Part shown: positions 1 through 6,411 of the stretch, piece by piece | Numbering within the stretch: position 1 is the stretch's first letter | Layout: each line of letters starts with the position of its first letter | Origin: an uncultured Clostridia bacterium | GTDB taxonomy: Bacteria > Bacillota > Clostridia > Oscillospirales > Acutalibacteraceae | Assembly: GCA_947629295.1 (NCBI GenBank) | Contig: CANRDH010000070.1 | Coordinates: 1 to 7,712, forward strand | Length of the DNA: 7,712 bases | Direction: 5' to 3' | Program-made: the position numbers and the translations under genes | Notes under the pieces: model-generated | The model's database searches: none | Seen by the model: the letters and a program-made list of their open reading frames with translations, nothing else | What the model was told of the DNA's origin: nothing

Positions 1-803
1 GGAAGAAGCTTGGGTTTCCGTTTTTCAAAAACGGTAAAATGAGTATATCCGCATTCATGCAGCATATCAAGACCTTCCTCTATGCCGGAGCATATATCCC
101 CCCAACGGTGTGCGTCCGAGCCAAGGGTTACGTATTTGCCTCCAAGCTCACGAAAGCGTTTTACAACATTAATATCAGGCAGTGTTCTTCCTATAACCTG
201 ACGCAAACCTGAGGTATTTATTTCAAGGGCTTTTTCGTTTCTGATCAGTGTTCTAAGAACCTCGTCTATTTTTTCGCAAAAGCGGGATAAATCAAGCTTA
301 AGTCCCTTATTTCCGATTATATATCTGAGCGGGTAATCGAGATGTGCAAGTGAATCGAAAAGATTCTGCTGTGACAGCTCCAGCAGTTCGTCGCAGTATC
401 TGTCAAGCAGTGAATATGCATTTTCCTCGGTATACTCAAGAAAATAGAAATCCTGCTCGTTTTTGAGATTATGAAGGGAGCCGAGGACAAAATCGTAGTC
501 CCATAAGGAAAGAGCGTCCTTTGCGGCTTCAATATCCTGAGTGGGCTGACCAAGCTCGATACCGATATACACATGAAGACGGTCATTATACATTGCTCTT
601 GCTTTTGAAGTCTGAAAAACAGAACGCGATATATCGTCCTTTACATTTTTTTCAAAATACTCGTTACACTCACAATGGTCTGTGACTGTCAGTGCATAAA
701 GACCTATACCGGAAGCCTGTTCACACATCATTATGACGCTGTCGCTTCCGTCAAAGGAACATTCGCTGTGGGTATGGCTGTCAGAAATAAATCTGTACTT
801 CAT
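1..803 (-). CDS. PHP-family phosphatase, histidinol-phosphatase (HisJ/HisK) type, 3' end cut by window edge
   Basis: The first 267 codons are present; the frame is still open at base 1. The reading ends in ...KRKPKLL, the usual tail of this family, so probably only a few residues are missing. Seen metal-ligand motifs, in family order: HTH (H10, H12), TDH (D42, H43), GIE (E83), GSLH (H111), AHLD (H154, D156), EINTSG (E194) and GSDAH (D230, H232). This full set is typical of PHP phosphoesterases with a trinuclear metal site, and the pattern best matches the HisJ/HisK histidinol-phosphate phosphatases (histidine biosynthesis, cytosolic). The start is ATG at 803, with AAAGGA eight bases upstream on the minus strand. 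It is transcribed divergently from the ACT/UPF0210 pair, and no other his gene is visible. The exact substrate is inferred; other PHP phosphatases share these motifs. Confidence 0.87.
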   Translation of the reverse strand, partial: MKYRFISDSHTHSECSFDGSDSVIMMCEQASGIGLYALTVTDHCECNEYFEKNVKDDISRSVFQTSKARAMYNDRLHVYIGIELGQPTQDIEAAKDALSLWDYDFVLGSLHNLKNEQDFYFLEYTEENAYSLLDRYCDELLELSQQNLFDSLAHLDYPLRYIIGNKGLKLDLSRFCEKIDEVLRTLIRNEKALEINTSGLRQVIGRTLPDINVVKRFRELGGKYVTLGSDAHRWGDICSGIEEGLDMLHECGYTHFTVFEKRKPKLL

Positions 804-909
804 AATGCACATCCTTTTTATTCAGATTTGAAATTGACCTGCGGTAAAAGCTCTGAAGCATGAAAGGATAAACATTAGCCATATTATCCCTTGATTCGCC
901 TCTGACATG

Positions 910-938
910 ATTATATCATAACTGAAATAATTTTTATA
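910..938 (-). promoter_or_regulatory. Candidate sigma-A promoter with extended -10 for the PHP gene
   Basis: Read on the minus strand, bases 918-910 are TGATATAAT, a perfect extended -10 (TGnTATAAT). A 17-base spacer leads to TATAAA at 938-933, a poor -35, which an extended -10 can tolerate. Transcription would start near 903 and give a leader of about 100 bases before the ATG at 803. Assigned from motif and position only. Confidence 0.5.
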
Positions 939-1110
939 CATCAATACTTATTGAAAAAAACCAACATTCTGCAAATTAAATTATAGAAAAAATATAAATA
1001 GTACGATTTTTGAACATTATCTTGCCGAAAACATACCCACATTGTATATAACAGTATACTTCTTTTTTAGTATATTTATTATTTATCTCATAATTAATTG
1101 ATCAAAACAC

Positions 1111-1139
1111 TTGACAATAGAGTACGAAAATAGGATAAT
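1111..1139 (+). promoter_or_regulatory. Sigma-A promoter for the ACT-UPF0210 operon
   Basis: TTGACA at 1111-1116 matches the -35 consensus exactly. After a 17-base spacer, GATAAT at 1134-1139 matches five of six -10 positions. Transcription should start around 1145-1147, leaving a leader of only about 25 bases, nearly all ribosome binding site (AAAAAAGGGGG at 1151-1161). So short a leader leaves no room for a riboswitch; control, if any, would act on the promoter. Confidence 0.8.
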
Positions 1140-1170
1140 TATTTATATGTAAAAAAGGGGGTTTAAATCT

Positions 1171-1440
1171 ATGAATGCAGTTATTACCGTTCTGGGGAAG
1201 GATAATGTAGGTATACTTGCAGCAGTATCCGGAGAATGTGCAAAGGTCGGAGTTAATATTGTTGAGGTTACTCAGTCGGTGCTTCAGGGAATGTTTGCAA
1301 TGATAATGTTTGTGGATATAAGCAGCAGTACAATTCCGTTTTCCGAGCTTGTGGATATGCTTACGGAAAAAGGCGAGGAGAAGGGAGTAAAGATTCATGT
1401 GATGCATGAGGATATATTTAATGCGATGCATAAAGTCTGA
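1171..1440 (+). CDS. Small ACT-domain protein, UPF0237 family
   Basis: 89 residues, essentially one ACT domain. An opening beta strand (MNAVITVLGKDNVGILAAVS) leads into the helix ECAKVGVNIVEV, followed by a strand around MFAMIMFVDIS and a C-terminal helix-strand. The DNVGILAAVS turn, where ACT domains bind small ligands such as amino acids, is well formed. Length and pattern fit the stand-alone UPF0237 proteins, relatives of the glycine cleavage repressor GcvR; no DNA-binding domain is present. The start is ATG at 1171, nine bases after a G-rich ribosome binding site. The UPF0210 gene begins 30 bases after the stop and shares its promoter. A ligand-sensing or partner role for the UPF0210 protein is an inference; the ligand is unknown. 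Confidence 0.88.
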   Translation: MNAVITVLGKDNVGILAAVSGECAKVGVNIVEVTQSVLQGMFAMIMFVDISSSTIPFSELVDMLTEKGEEKGVKIHVMHEDIFNAMHKV

Positions 1441-1470
1441 GCATTGTCAAAAAGGAAAGGAATTATTTCA

Positions 1471-2829
1471 ATGATAAATTCACATGATATACTTGAAACT
1501 ATCAATATGATAGATAACGAAAATCTTGACGTCAGAACGATTACAATGGGTATTTCGCTTCTGGATTGTATAGATGAGGATATAGATAAGGCATGTGCCA
1601 AGGTTTATGATAAAATATGCAGATATGCAAAGGACCTTGTAAAGACGGGCGAAAGCATAAGCAAGGATTATGGAATACCGATTATTCACAAAAGAATAGC
1701 TGTTACTCCGATAGCTATGCTTGCGGCTGCGTGTCCGACGAAAAGCCCGGTTAAATTTGCGGAAACTCTTGACAGGGCTGCCGCAGAGGTAGGGGTAAAC
1801 TTTGTCGGCGGCTACAGCGCCCTTGTTCATAAAGGCTTTGCTCCCGGTGACTATGCACTGATAGAAAGTATACCGCAGGCTCTTGCGTCAACGGAAAGGG
1901 TTTGCTCATCTGTAAATATCGGAACAACCAAGGCAGGAATAAATATGGACGCCGTTGCTAAAATGGGCAGGGTGATCCTTAAAAGTGCAGAGCTTACCGC
2001 AGACCGTGAATGTATAGGAGCGGCAAAGCTTGTTGTATTCTGCAATGCGCCCGAGGATAATCCGTTTATGGCGGGAGCTTTCCACGGTCCGGGAGAACCC
2101 GATTGTGTTATTAATGTCGGAGTATCCGGTCCCGGCGTTGTAAGGGCGGCTGTTGCGAAGGCTCAGGGATGCAATATAACCGAAATTGCCGATATAATAA
2201 AGAAAACGGCATTTAAGATAACCCGTGCGGGTATGCTTGTTGCGGGGGAGGCGTCAAAGCGGCTCAGCGTACCTTTCGGTATAGTGGACCTTTCTCTTGC
2301 GCCGACGCCTGCAATAGGGGATTCGGTTGCACATATACTTGAAGAGATGGGTCTTGAGGAATGTGGGGGATATGGTACGACTGCTTGTCTTGCCTTGCTT
2401 AACGACGCGGTCAAAAAGGGAGGCGTAATGGCTTCCTCCCATGTCGGAGGACTGTCGGGAGCCTTTATTCCCGTAACCGAGGACGCCGGAATGATAGATG
2501 CCGCAAGGAGTAAAACTCTTACCCTTACAAAGCTTGAGGCTATGACAGCGGTATGCTCTGTCGGACTTGATATGATAGCTATTCCCGGAGATACTCCGGC
2601 AGATGTAATTTCCGGTATAATTGCGGATGAGGCCGCAATCGGCATGGTTAATTCAAAGACAACCGCTGTAAGACTTATTCCGGCAATAGGTAAAAAAGCA
2701 GGAGAGGAGCTTAATTTCGGCGGGCTTTTGGGCGGAGGTCCAATTATGGATGTCAATATGAAGTCACCTTCAAAATTCATTTCAAGGGGCGGAAGGATTC
2801 CGGCGCCGATGCAGAGCCTTAAAAACTGA
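1471..2829 (+). CDS. UPF0210 / DUF711 ('PFL family') protein of unknown function
   Basis: 452 residues, the usual length of this family. Hallmark stretches: the N-terminus MINSHDILETINMI with DVRTITMGISLLDC just after, a glycine-rich SGPGVVRAAV, GGVMASSHVGGLSGAFIPVT, GGLLGGGPIMDVN and the C-terminus SRGGRIPAPMQSLKN. The protein looks soluble: no signal peptide or membrane helix. The start is ATG at 1471, ten bases after AAAGGAAAGG (1451-1460). A TTG at 1444 would add nine residues that the family lacks and lies ahead of that binding site. The gene follows the ACT gene in one operon, a pairing seen widely in Firmicutes and other bacteria. The 'PFL' name refers to pyruvate formate-lyase-like proteins, but I see no basis to assign that reaction. 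No clear intrinsic terminator follows, so some read-through into the ATPase operon is possible. Confidence 0.92.
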   Translation: MINSHDILETINMIDNENLDVRTITMGISLLDCIDEDIDKACAKVYDKICRYAKDLVKTGESISKDYGIPIIHKRIAVTPIAMLAAACPTKSPVKFAETLDRAAAEVGVNFVGGYSALVHKGFAPGDYALIESIPQALASTERVCSSVNIGTTKAGINMDAVAKMGRVILKSAELTADRECIGAAKLVVFCNAPEDNPFMAGAFHGPGEPDCVINVGVSGPGVVRAAVAKAQGCNITEIADIIKKTAFKITRAGMLVAGEASKRLSVPFGIVDLSLAPTPAIGDSVAHILEEMGLEECGGYGTTACLALLNDAVKKGGVMASSHVGGLSGAFIPVTEDAGMIDAARSKTLTLTKLEAMTAVCSVGLDMIAIPGDTPADVISGIIADEAAIGMVNSKTTAVRLIPAIGKKAGEELNFGGLLGGGPIMDVNMKSPSKFISRGGRIPAPMQSLKN

Positions 2830-2895
2830 TTTTTGATATTCTGTTGTTAAAATGCTTAAAAAATTCATCAAGAGTTTATTTTATTTCCCGTTTTT

Positions 2896-2920
2896 TTTAA
2901 CTTGTAAAATATAAGTTAAA
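2896..2920. repeat. Perfect inverted repeat over the ATPase promoter -35
   Basis: TTTAACTT (2896-2903) and AAGTTAAA (2913-2920) are exact inverted copies, separated by nine bases. The repeat covers the -35 hexamer (2902-2907) and most of the spacer of the promoter that ends at 2930. The size and placement suit a dimeric repressor site. As RNA it would be a weak A-U stem with no T-tract after it, so a terminator is unlikely. No regulator gene is visible in the window. Confidence 0.5.
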
Positions 2921-2930
2921 GTGGTATAAT
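2902..2930 (+). promoter_or_regulatory. Extended -10 promoter of the V-type ATPase operon
   Basis: TGGTATAAT at 2922-2930 is a perfect extended -10. TTGTAA at 2902-2907 is a four-of-six -35 with a 17-base spacer. Transcription would begin near 2937, immediately before the hairpin at 2941-2985, giving a leader of about 70 bases before the first ATPase gene. Its position downstream of UPF0210 and ahead of the whole atp/ntp cluster supports the assignment. Confidence 0.75.
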
Positions 2931-2940
2931 AATGTAAGTT

Positions 2941-2985
2941 GCGGGGTGTAGAAAGAACGGGCTTTCTCTTTCTTTCTATACCCGT
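2941..2985 (+). promoter_or_regulatory. 5' leader hairpin of the ATPase mRNA, with competing alternative pairings
   Basis: Bases 2944-2957 pair with 2970-2983: a 14-bp stem with one G-U pair and a 12-base loop (2958-2969). C2942-G2984 and G2941-U2985 can extend it past a bulged G2943. Two other stems use the same bases: AGAAAG/CUUUCU (2950-2955 with 2962-2967) and ACGGG/CCCGU (2957-2961 with 2981-2985). A run of five T follows at 2990-2994, then GGGGGG (2995-3000), the likely ribosome binding site. The T-run starts several bases after the stem, so a classical terminator fits poorly. A 5'-end stabiliser or a translation/attenuation switch is possible. Confidence 0.55.
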
Positions 2986-3007
2986 GCTGTTTTTGGGGGG
3001 TGCGCTT

Positions 3008-3316
3008 ATGGAGGATATGATAGCAAAGATTGTGGATATGGATAAAAAAGCCCGCAGTCTTACAAATGAGGTTAAGCAGAGTAAAATAGATTACGAACGG
3101 CAGGTTATCCAAACTAAGGAAACAATAAAAAATAATTTCCTCGAAAAGGCGAAGGAACGTATAAAAATAAATGAGCAGGCTATTCAAAAAAAGGCTGACG
3201 AGGAGATTGCACGTATCGAGGAAAAAAACGCTGCAATAATAAAGTCGCTTGATGATACCTATTCCGCAAATAAGGACAAATGGGTAAATGAGCTTGTCCT
3301 CAGAGTGGTAGGGTAG
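3008..3316 (+). CDS. V-type ATPase peripheral-stalk subunit, G/H-like
   Basis: 102 residues, charged and almost entirely helical: heptad-like Lys/Glu-rich sequence from about residue 5 to 90 (for example AKERIKINEQAIQKKADEE), then the short tail WVNELVLRVVG seen in prokaryotic V/A-ATPase G/H-type stalk proteins. In this family the protein forms a long coiled coil with subunit E, the stator stalk that holds the catalytic head against rotation. The start is ATG at 3008, seven bases after GGGGGG. An upstream in-frame TTG at 2939 would add a spurious hydrophobic leader across the mRNA hairpin and lacks a binding site. It is the first gene of the operon, 38 bases before subunit C. Low-complexity sequence makes the family call less certain than its neighbours, but the position is typical. 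Confidence 0.82.
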   Translation: MEDMIAKIVDMDKKARSLTNEVKQSKIDYERQVIQTKETIKNNFLEKAKERIKINEQAIQKKADEEIARIEEKNAAIIKSLDDTYSANKDKWVNELVLRVVG

Positions 3317-3354
3317 TTGTGCTGCTGTGATTCTTTTACGTAGAGGTGATATGG

Positions 3355-4392
3355 ATGTCGTCTTCAATGGCGTCAAATGCGATACTTGCCAAGGCACGGG
3401 CAATGTATGGAAAAAGGCTGACTGACGCCGATTATAAGCAGCTTATGGATTGCAGGAATGTTTCCGAGGTGGCGTCATACCTGAAAAATCGTACAAGCTA
3501 TAAATCGGCTCTTACGGGGTTTGATGAAAATTCGGCTCACAGAGGTCAGCTTGAACCAATGCTGAAACAGAATATATATTATGATATATTTGCTCTGTCA
3601 AGGTATGCAAAGGACAAAACCCTGCAATTTTCGGATTTTGTTATTTCGGAGATGGAAATTGAGCAGATTATGCGGTGTCTGACGCTTTTGAATATCGGAA
3701 AAGCTGAGGAGTATGTATATACGATACCGCTTTCTATGAGTAAATTTGCCAAGATAGACCTTGAAGCTCTTACATCCGTGCGCTCCTATGACGATATACT
3801 TGAGGCTCTCTCCGGAGCAAAATATCTGCCGATATTGAAAAAATTCAGACCCCGGGAGGGTGAGAAAATCAATATAGCATTGATTGAGGCTGAGCTTAAT
3901 AACCATAATTACGGTATGATAATGGAAGCTATAGATAATCTCGGAAACGGCAGAGAACGCGAGGAACTGAGGAATGTATTTTCTGCAATGTTTGATTTCA
4001 GAAATGTTTCGAGAATCATCAGACTGAAAAGATATTTTAAATTTGACAGGGAAAGGATACGTCCGCTGCTTATTCCCTACGGAAAGCTTTCAAAAAAGAC
4101 GTTAGAGGAGCTTTGCTCTGCCTCCGACCCTAAGGAAGTGTTCGACATGGCACGTTCGAGCTATCTCGGAAAGATTATGTCAAAGCTTCAGTATAACGAA
4201 ACATCGCAGATGGCGGATGTACTTCTGAGTACGTATTGCATACATCATCTGAGACTTTCGTCTAATCCTACAATAGTAATGATATCCTATATATATCTTA
4301 TGGAAATAGAGCTTGCAAATATAATCAATATAATAGAGGCGACACGCTACGGCCTGTCCGCTGAGGAAAAGAATAAACTGCTTGTCAGATGA
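3355..4392 (+). CDS. ntpC: V-type ATP synthase subunit C (AC39/V0d family)
   Basis: 345 residues, the usual size. The opening SNAILAKARAMYGKRLTDADY and repeated three-helix units of short acidic/aromatic helices (such as FRNVSRIIRLKRYFKFDRE) are typical of the AC39/subunit C fold. There are no membrane segments. In the complex this funnel-shaped protein sits on top of the K ring and receives the central stalk (D and F), coupling head rotation to the ring. The start is ATG at 3355, six bases after GAGGTG (3343-3348). A GTG at 3346 lies inside that binding site, and an ATG at 3351 is out of frame. An in-frame ATG at 3367 is possible but worse placed. The stop codon overlaps the ribosome binding site of subunit I, suggesting coupled translation. 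Confidence 0.93.
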   Translation: MSSSMASNAILAKARAMYGKRLTDADYKQLMDCRNVSEVASYLKNRTSYKSALTGFDENSAHRGQLEPMLKQNIYYDIFALSRYAKDKTLQFSDFVISEMEIEQIMRCLTLLNIGKAEEYVYTIPLSMSKFAKIDLEALTSVRSYDDILEALSGAKYLPILKKFRPREGEKINIALIEAELNNHNYGMIMEAIDNLGNGREREELRNVFSAMFDFRNVSRIIRLKRYFKFDRERIRPLLIPYGKLSKKTLEELCSASDPKEVFDMARSSYLGKIMSKLQYNETSQMADVLLSTYCIHHLRLSSNPTIVMISYIYLMEIELANIINIIEATRYGLSAEEKNKLLVR

Positions 4393-4400
4393 GGAGGTGG
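4392..4400 (+). promoter_or_regulatory. Ribosome binding site fixing the GTG start of subunit I
   Basis: AGGAGG at 4392-4397 shares its first base with the TGA stop of ntpC (4390-4392). It lies seven bases before GTG at 4405. An ATG at 4403 overlaps that GTG (ATGTG) in another frame and would give only 11 codons before a TAA at 4436-4438. The GTG is the true start because only its frame encodes subunit I. Confidence 0.8.
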
Positions 4401-4404
4401 TTAT

Positions 4405-6345
4405 GTGTCTGTTAAACCGGTTAAAGCCATCAGCATAATCGGTATGATGTCGGAGCTTGACAAGGTAATAAAGTTCTGCGGAGATTCGGAAGTGTTCCAC
4501 CCCGATGACGCAATGTCCTTTTATTCCGATACAAAGGATTTTGTACCGCTGAATGATAAGAATCCTTTTTCGGCTCCGCTGCAGGAGCTGAAAGGCGCGG
4601 CCGATATGATGGGGGTTGAGCTGAAATATGAGAAGCCTCAGAATTTTACGGTTAGTGACAGCGGCGTGCTGAAGTATGCCAAGTTTGTAACCCAAAAATT
4701 TGAGGAGCTCCTGAATGACAGACTTCGTAATAAACAGGAAACGGACGACTGCTTGAGGAAAATTGAGCAGGTAGGGCACTTTGTGGGGAGCGATATAGAC
4801 TTTACCGAGGTCAATAAATGCAAATATATCAAACCTGCCTTTGGAAGACTTCCGAAGGAAAGCATGAATAAGCTCGCAAAAATAGACAATCCCTATGTTT
4901 TGTTTATACCGTGTACGGAGGATGATACCCATTGCTGGGGGGCATATTTCGCTCCGATAGTAAATAAGGAAGATATAGACAGAATATTTTCTTCGCTTTA
5001 TTTTGAAAAGCTGGAGGTTCCGAAGATTGCGGGTACTCCCGAGCAATATCTCAAAACTCTTGACGGCGAGCTCCGGGCGCTTAAAGATAAGGGCAGAGAG
5101 ATAGAAAAAAGAATCAATATCTTTTGGACGGCAGAAAAAGAGAAATGTATAATGTATTACAGTAAGCTTAAGGAATTGGATTCATATTATGTGATAAAAA
5201 GATATGTATATAAATATCATAAGAATTTCATCCTTATCGGCTGGATACCTGCGGAAAAAGCGGAATATTTTACAAAGCATCTTAACGGTATTCGGAGTAT
5301 AGAGTTTTCTCTGAGCGACGGGAAGGAAGAGCTTAAACACTCGCCGCCCGTTATACTGAAGAATCCGCCGTTTATAAAGCTTTATGAGTTTTATGTCAAA
5401 ATGTATGGTTTGCCGAGTTATAATGAGGTAGACCCCACGCCTATGGTAGCATTTACCTATACGTTATTTTTCGGAATAATGTTCGGCGATATGGGCCAGG
5501 GACTTGTCGTTGCGATAGCCGGAGCGATAATGTGGAAGGTCAAAAAAATGGAGATAGGGCGCATACTCATCCCGTGCGGAATATCGGGTATGATATTCGG
5601 ATTCCTGTATGGTTCTGTATTCGGGTTCGAGGAGGCACTTAATCCGGTTTACAAGGCTCTTTTCGGGATAGACGGAAAGCTCATTGAGGTTATGGAGCCT
5701 CAGACCATAAATATGATAATTTATGGTTCGGTTGCACTCGGATTTATCTCGATAGCCATATCAATGCTTCTGAATATAGTTTCATCCTTCCGACGGCATG
5801 ATGTGGAGAGTGCGTTGTTTGGCGCAAACGGTATATCGGGGTTTGTGTTTTATGTATCGCTTGCAGCAGGGCTTGTATGTACTATGTTCCTCGGTGTTCC
5901 GATAATGAATGCCGCTTATATAATAGTGCTGATAGTTATACCGCTTGTGTTTATGTTCATGCGTGAGCCTCTCGGAAGGCTTTGCTCAGGAAAGAAAAAG
6001 TGGCAGCCTGAAAGCTGGGGCGAATATTTCATGCAGAGCTTCTTTGAACTTTTTGAAATGTGTCTTAGCTATGTTACAAACACAATGTCCTTTCTAAGAG
6101 TAGGAGCGTATATACTTGTTCATGCCGGTATGATGCTGGTGGTGTTCACGCTTGCGGAAATGGTAGGCGGCGTTGTGGGATATACGGCGGTCGTCATTAT
6201 AGGCAACGGAATAGTAATGGCGCTCGAAGCCCTGCTGGTTGCAATACAGGTATTGAGGCTCGATTATTACGAGATATTCAGCCGCTTCTATATCGGCGAG
6301 GGACGTGAATTCAGACCGATAACGGTTAAAAAAAGTGAAAAATAG
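4405..6345 (+). CDS. ntpI: V-type ATP synthase subunit I (a-type stator membrane subunit)
   Basis: 646 residues in two halves. Residues 1 to about 330 are cytosolic, helical and charged, and grip the peripheral stalks. From about 345 to 617 there are some eight membrane segments that form the two ion half-channels next to the K ring. Family signatures: FFGIMFGDMGQGL (355-367); NTMSFLRVGAYILVHAG (from 559), whose R565 matches the essential arginine that releases ions from the ring glutamate; and RLDYYEIFSRFYIGEG (618-633) near the C-terminus. Length and all three motifs are normal for the family. The start is GTG at 4405 with a strong ribosome binding site, tightly linked to ntpC. The next gene is ntpK after 66 bases, the longest gap between ATPase genes in the window. 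The direction of work (synthesis or pumping) cannot be read from the sequence. Confidence 0.96.
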   Translation: MSVKPVKAISIIGMMSELDKVIKFCGDSEVFHPDDAMSFYSDTKDFVPLNDKNPFSAPLQELKGAADMMGVELKYEKPQNFTVSDSGVLKYAKFVTQKFEELLNDRLRNKQETDDCLRKIEQVGHFVGSDIDFTEVNKCKYIKPAFGRLPKESMNKLAKIDNPYVLFIPCTEDDTHCWGAYFAPIVNKEDIDRIFSSLYFEKLEVPKIAGTPEQYLKTLDGELRALKDKGREIEKRINIFWTAEKEKCIMYYSKLKELDSYYVIKRYVYKYHKNFILIGWIPAEKAEYFTKHLNGIRSIEFSLSDGKEELKHSPPVILKNPPFIKLYEFYVKMYGLPSYNEVDPTPMVAFTYTLFFGIMFGDMGQGLVVAIAGAIMWKVKKMEIGRILIPCGISGMIFGFLYGSVFGFEEALNPVYKALFGIDGKLIEVMEPQTINMIIYGSVALGFISIAISMLLNIVSSFRRHDVESALFGANGISGFVFYVSLAAGLVCTMFLGVPIMNAAYIIVLIVIPLVFMFMREPLGRLCSGKKKWQPESWGEYFMQSFFELFEMCLSYVTNTMSFLRVGAYILVHAGMMLVVFTLAEMVGGVVGYTAVVIIGNGIVMALEALLVAIQVLRLDYYEIFSRFYIGEGREFRPITVKKSEK

Positions 6346-6375
6346 GACGGACAGGACGATGTTCATCCTGCGGTC
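6346..6375 (+). promoter_or_regulatory. Intercistronic hairpin between ntpI and ntpK
   Basis: CAGGA (6352-6356) pairs with TCCTG (6366-6370) around a nine-base loop. Outer GAC (6346-6348) and GTC (6373-6375) can close the stem across a small internal loop. It begins right after the ntpI stop and is followed by TTATT, then A-rich sequence. It is too short and too weakly T-tailed to be a confident terminator; a partial terminator or a mRNA processing and stability element is plausible. Confidence 0.4.
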
Positions 6376-6411
6376 TTATTAAAAATATTAAAAAAGAAAG
6401 AGGAATCGATT
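6376..6411 (+). promoter_or_regulatory. A/U-rich translation initiation region of ntpK
   Basis: This stretch between the hairpin and the ATG is almost only A and T and lacks self-pairing. It carries AAAGAGGA (6397-6404) seven bases before the start at 6412. Unstructured A/U-rich leaders are known to raise translation, as before atpE of E. coli, which also encodes a ring subunit needed in many copies. The same purpose here is an inference. Confidence 0.5.

Larger units (their letters stand above)
804..1170. other. Divergent AT-rich intergenic region
   Basis: This is the 367-base gap between the minus-strand PHP gene and the plus-strand ACT gene. It holds a candidate promoter for each side (910-938 minus, 1111-1139 plus) and ribosome binding sites at both ends. 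The middle, roughly 940-1100, is very AT-rich. It contains a short imperfect dyad (GTATA-N6-TATAC near 1044-1059) and a nearby AGTATA repeat. I see no RNA gene, no convincing riboswitch and no conserved protein there. Confidence 0.6.

Noticed and set aside
18..34. Perfect palindrome CCGTTTTT-C-AAAAACGG near the left edge
   Set aside because: It lies inside the PHP coding sequence (residues around TVFEKR) and has a one-base loop. It is best explained by Phe/Glu/Lys codons, and no T-tract makes it a terminator.
1044..1090. Short GTATA/TATAC dyad and AGTATA repeats as an operator for the ACT operon
   Set aside because: Arms are only five bases, the region is extremely AT-rich, and it lies about 50-65 bases ahead of the -35, so chance is the simpler explanation.
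1444..1470. TTG start adding nine residues to the UPF0210 protein
   Set aside because: The ribosome binding site at 1451-1460 lies downstream of it and fits the ATG at 1471, which also matches the family N-terminus.
2163..2780. 205-residue minus-strand open frame opposite UPF0210
   Set aside because: Its Ala/Pro/Ser/Ile-rich composition is typical of the antisense of a Gly/Ala-rich gene; no motifs or supporting start signals.
2830..2900. Intrinsic terminator after UPF0210
   Set aside because: There are T-runs (2891-2898) but no GC-bearing stem in front of them; only A/T-rich weak pairings are present.
2939..3007. TTG-started hydrophobic leader in frame with the G/H-like subunit, resembling a signal peptide
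   Set aside because: It is the translation of the T-rich leader hairpin, has no ribosome binding site and would begin at the predicted transcript start. Cytosolic stalk subunits carry no signal peptide.
4180..5046. 288-residue minus-strand open frame across the ntpC-ntpI junction
   Set aside because: It lies opposite two well-recognised genes, has no recognisable family features and reads as a codon-bias shadow.
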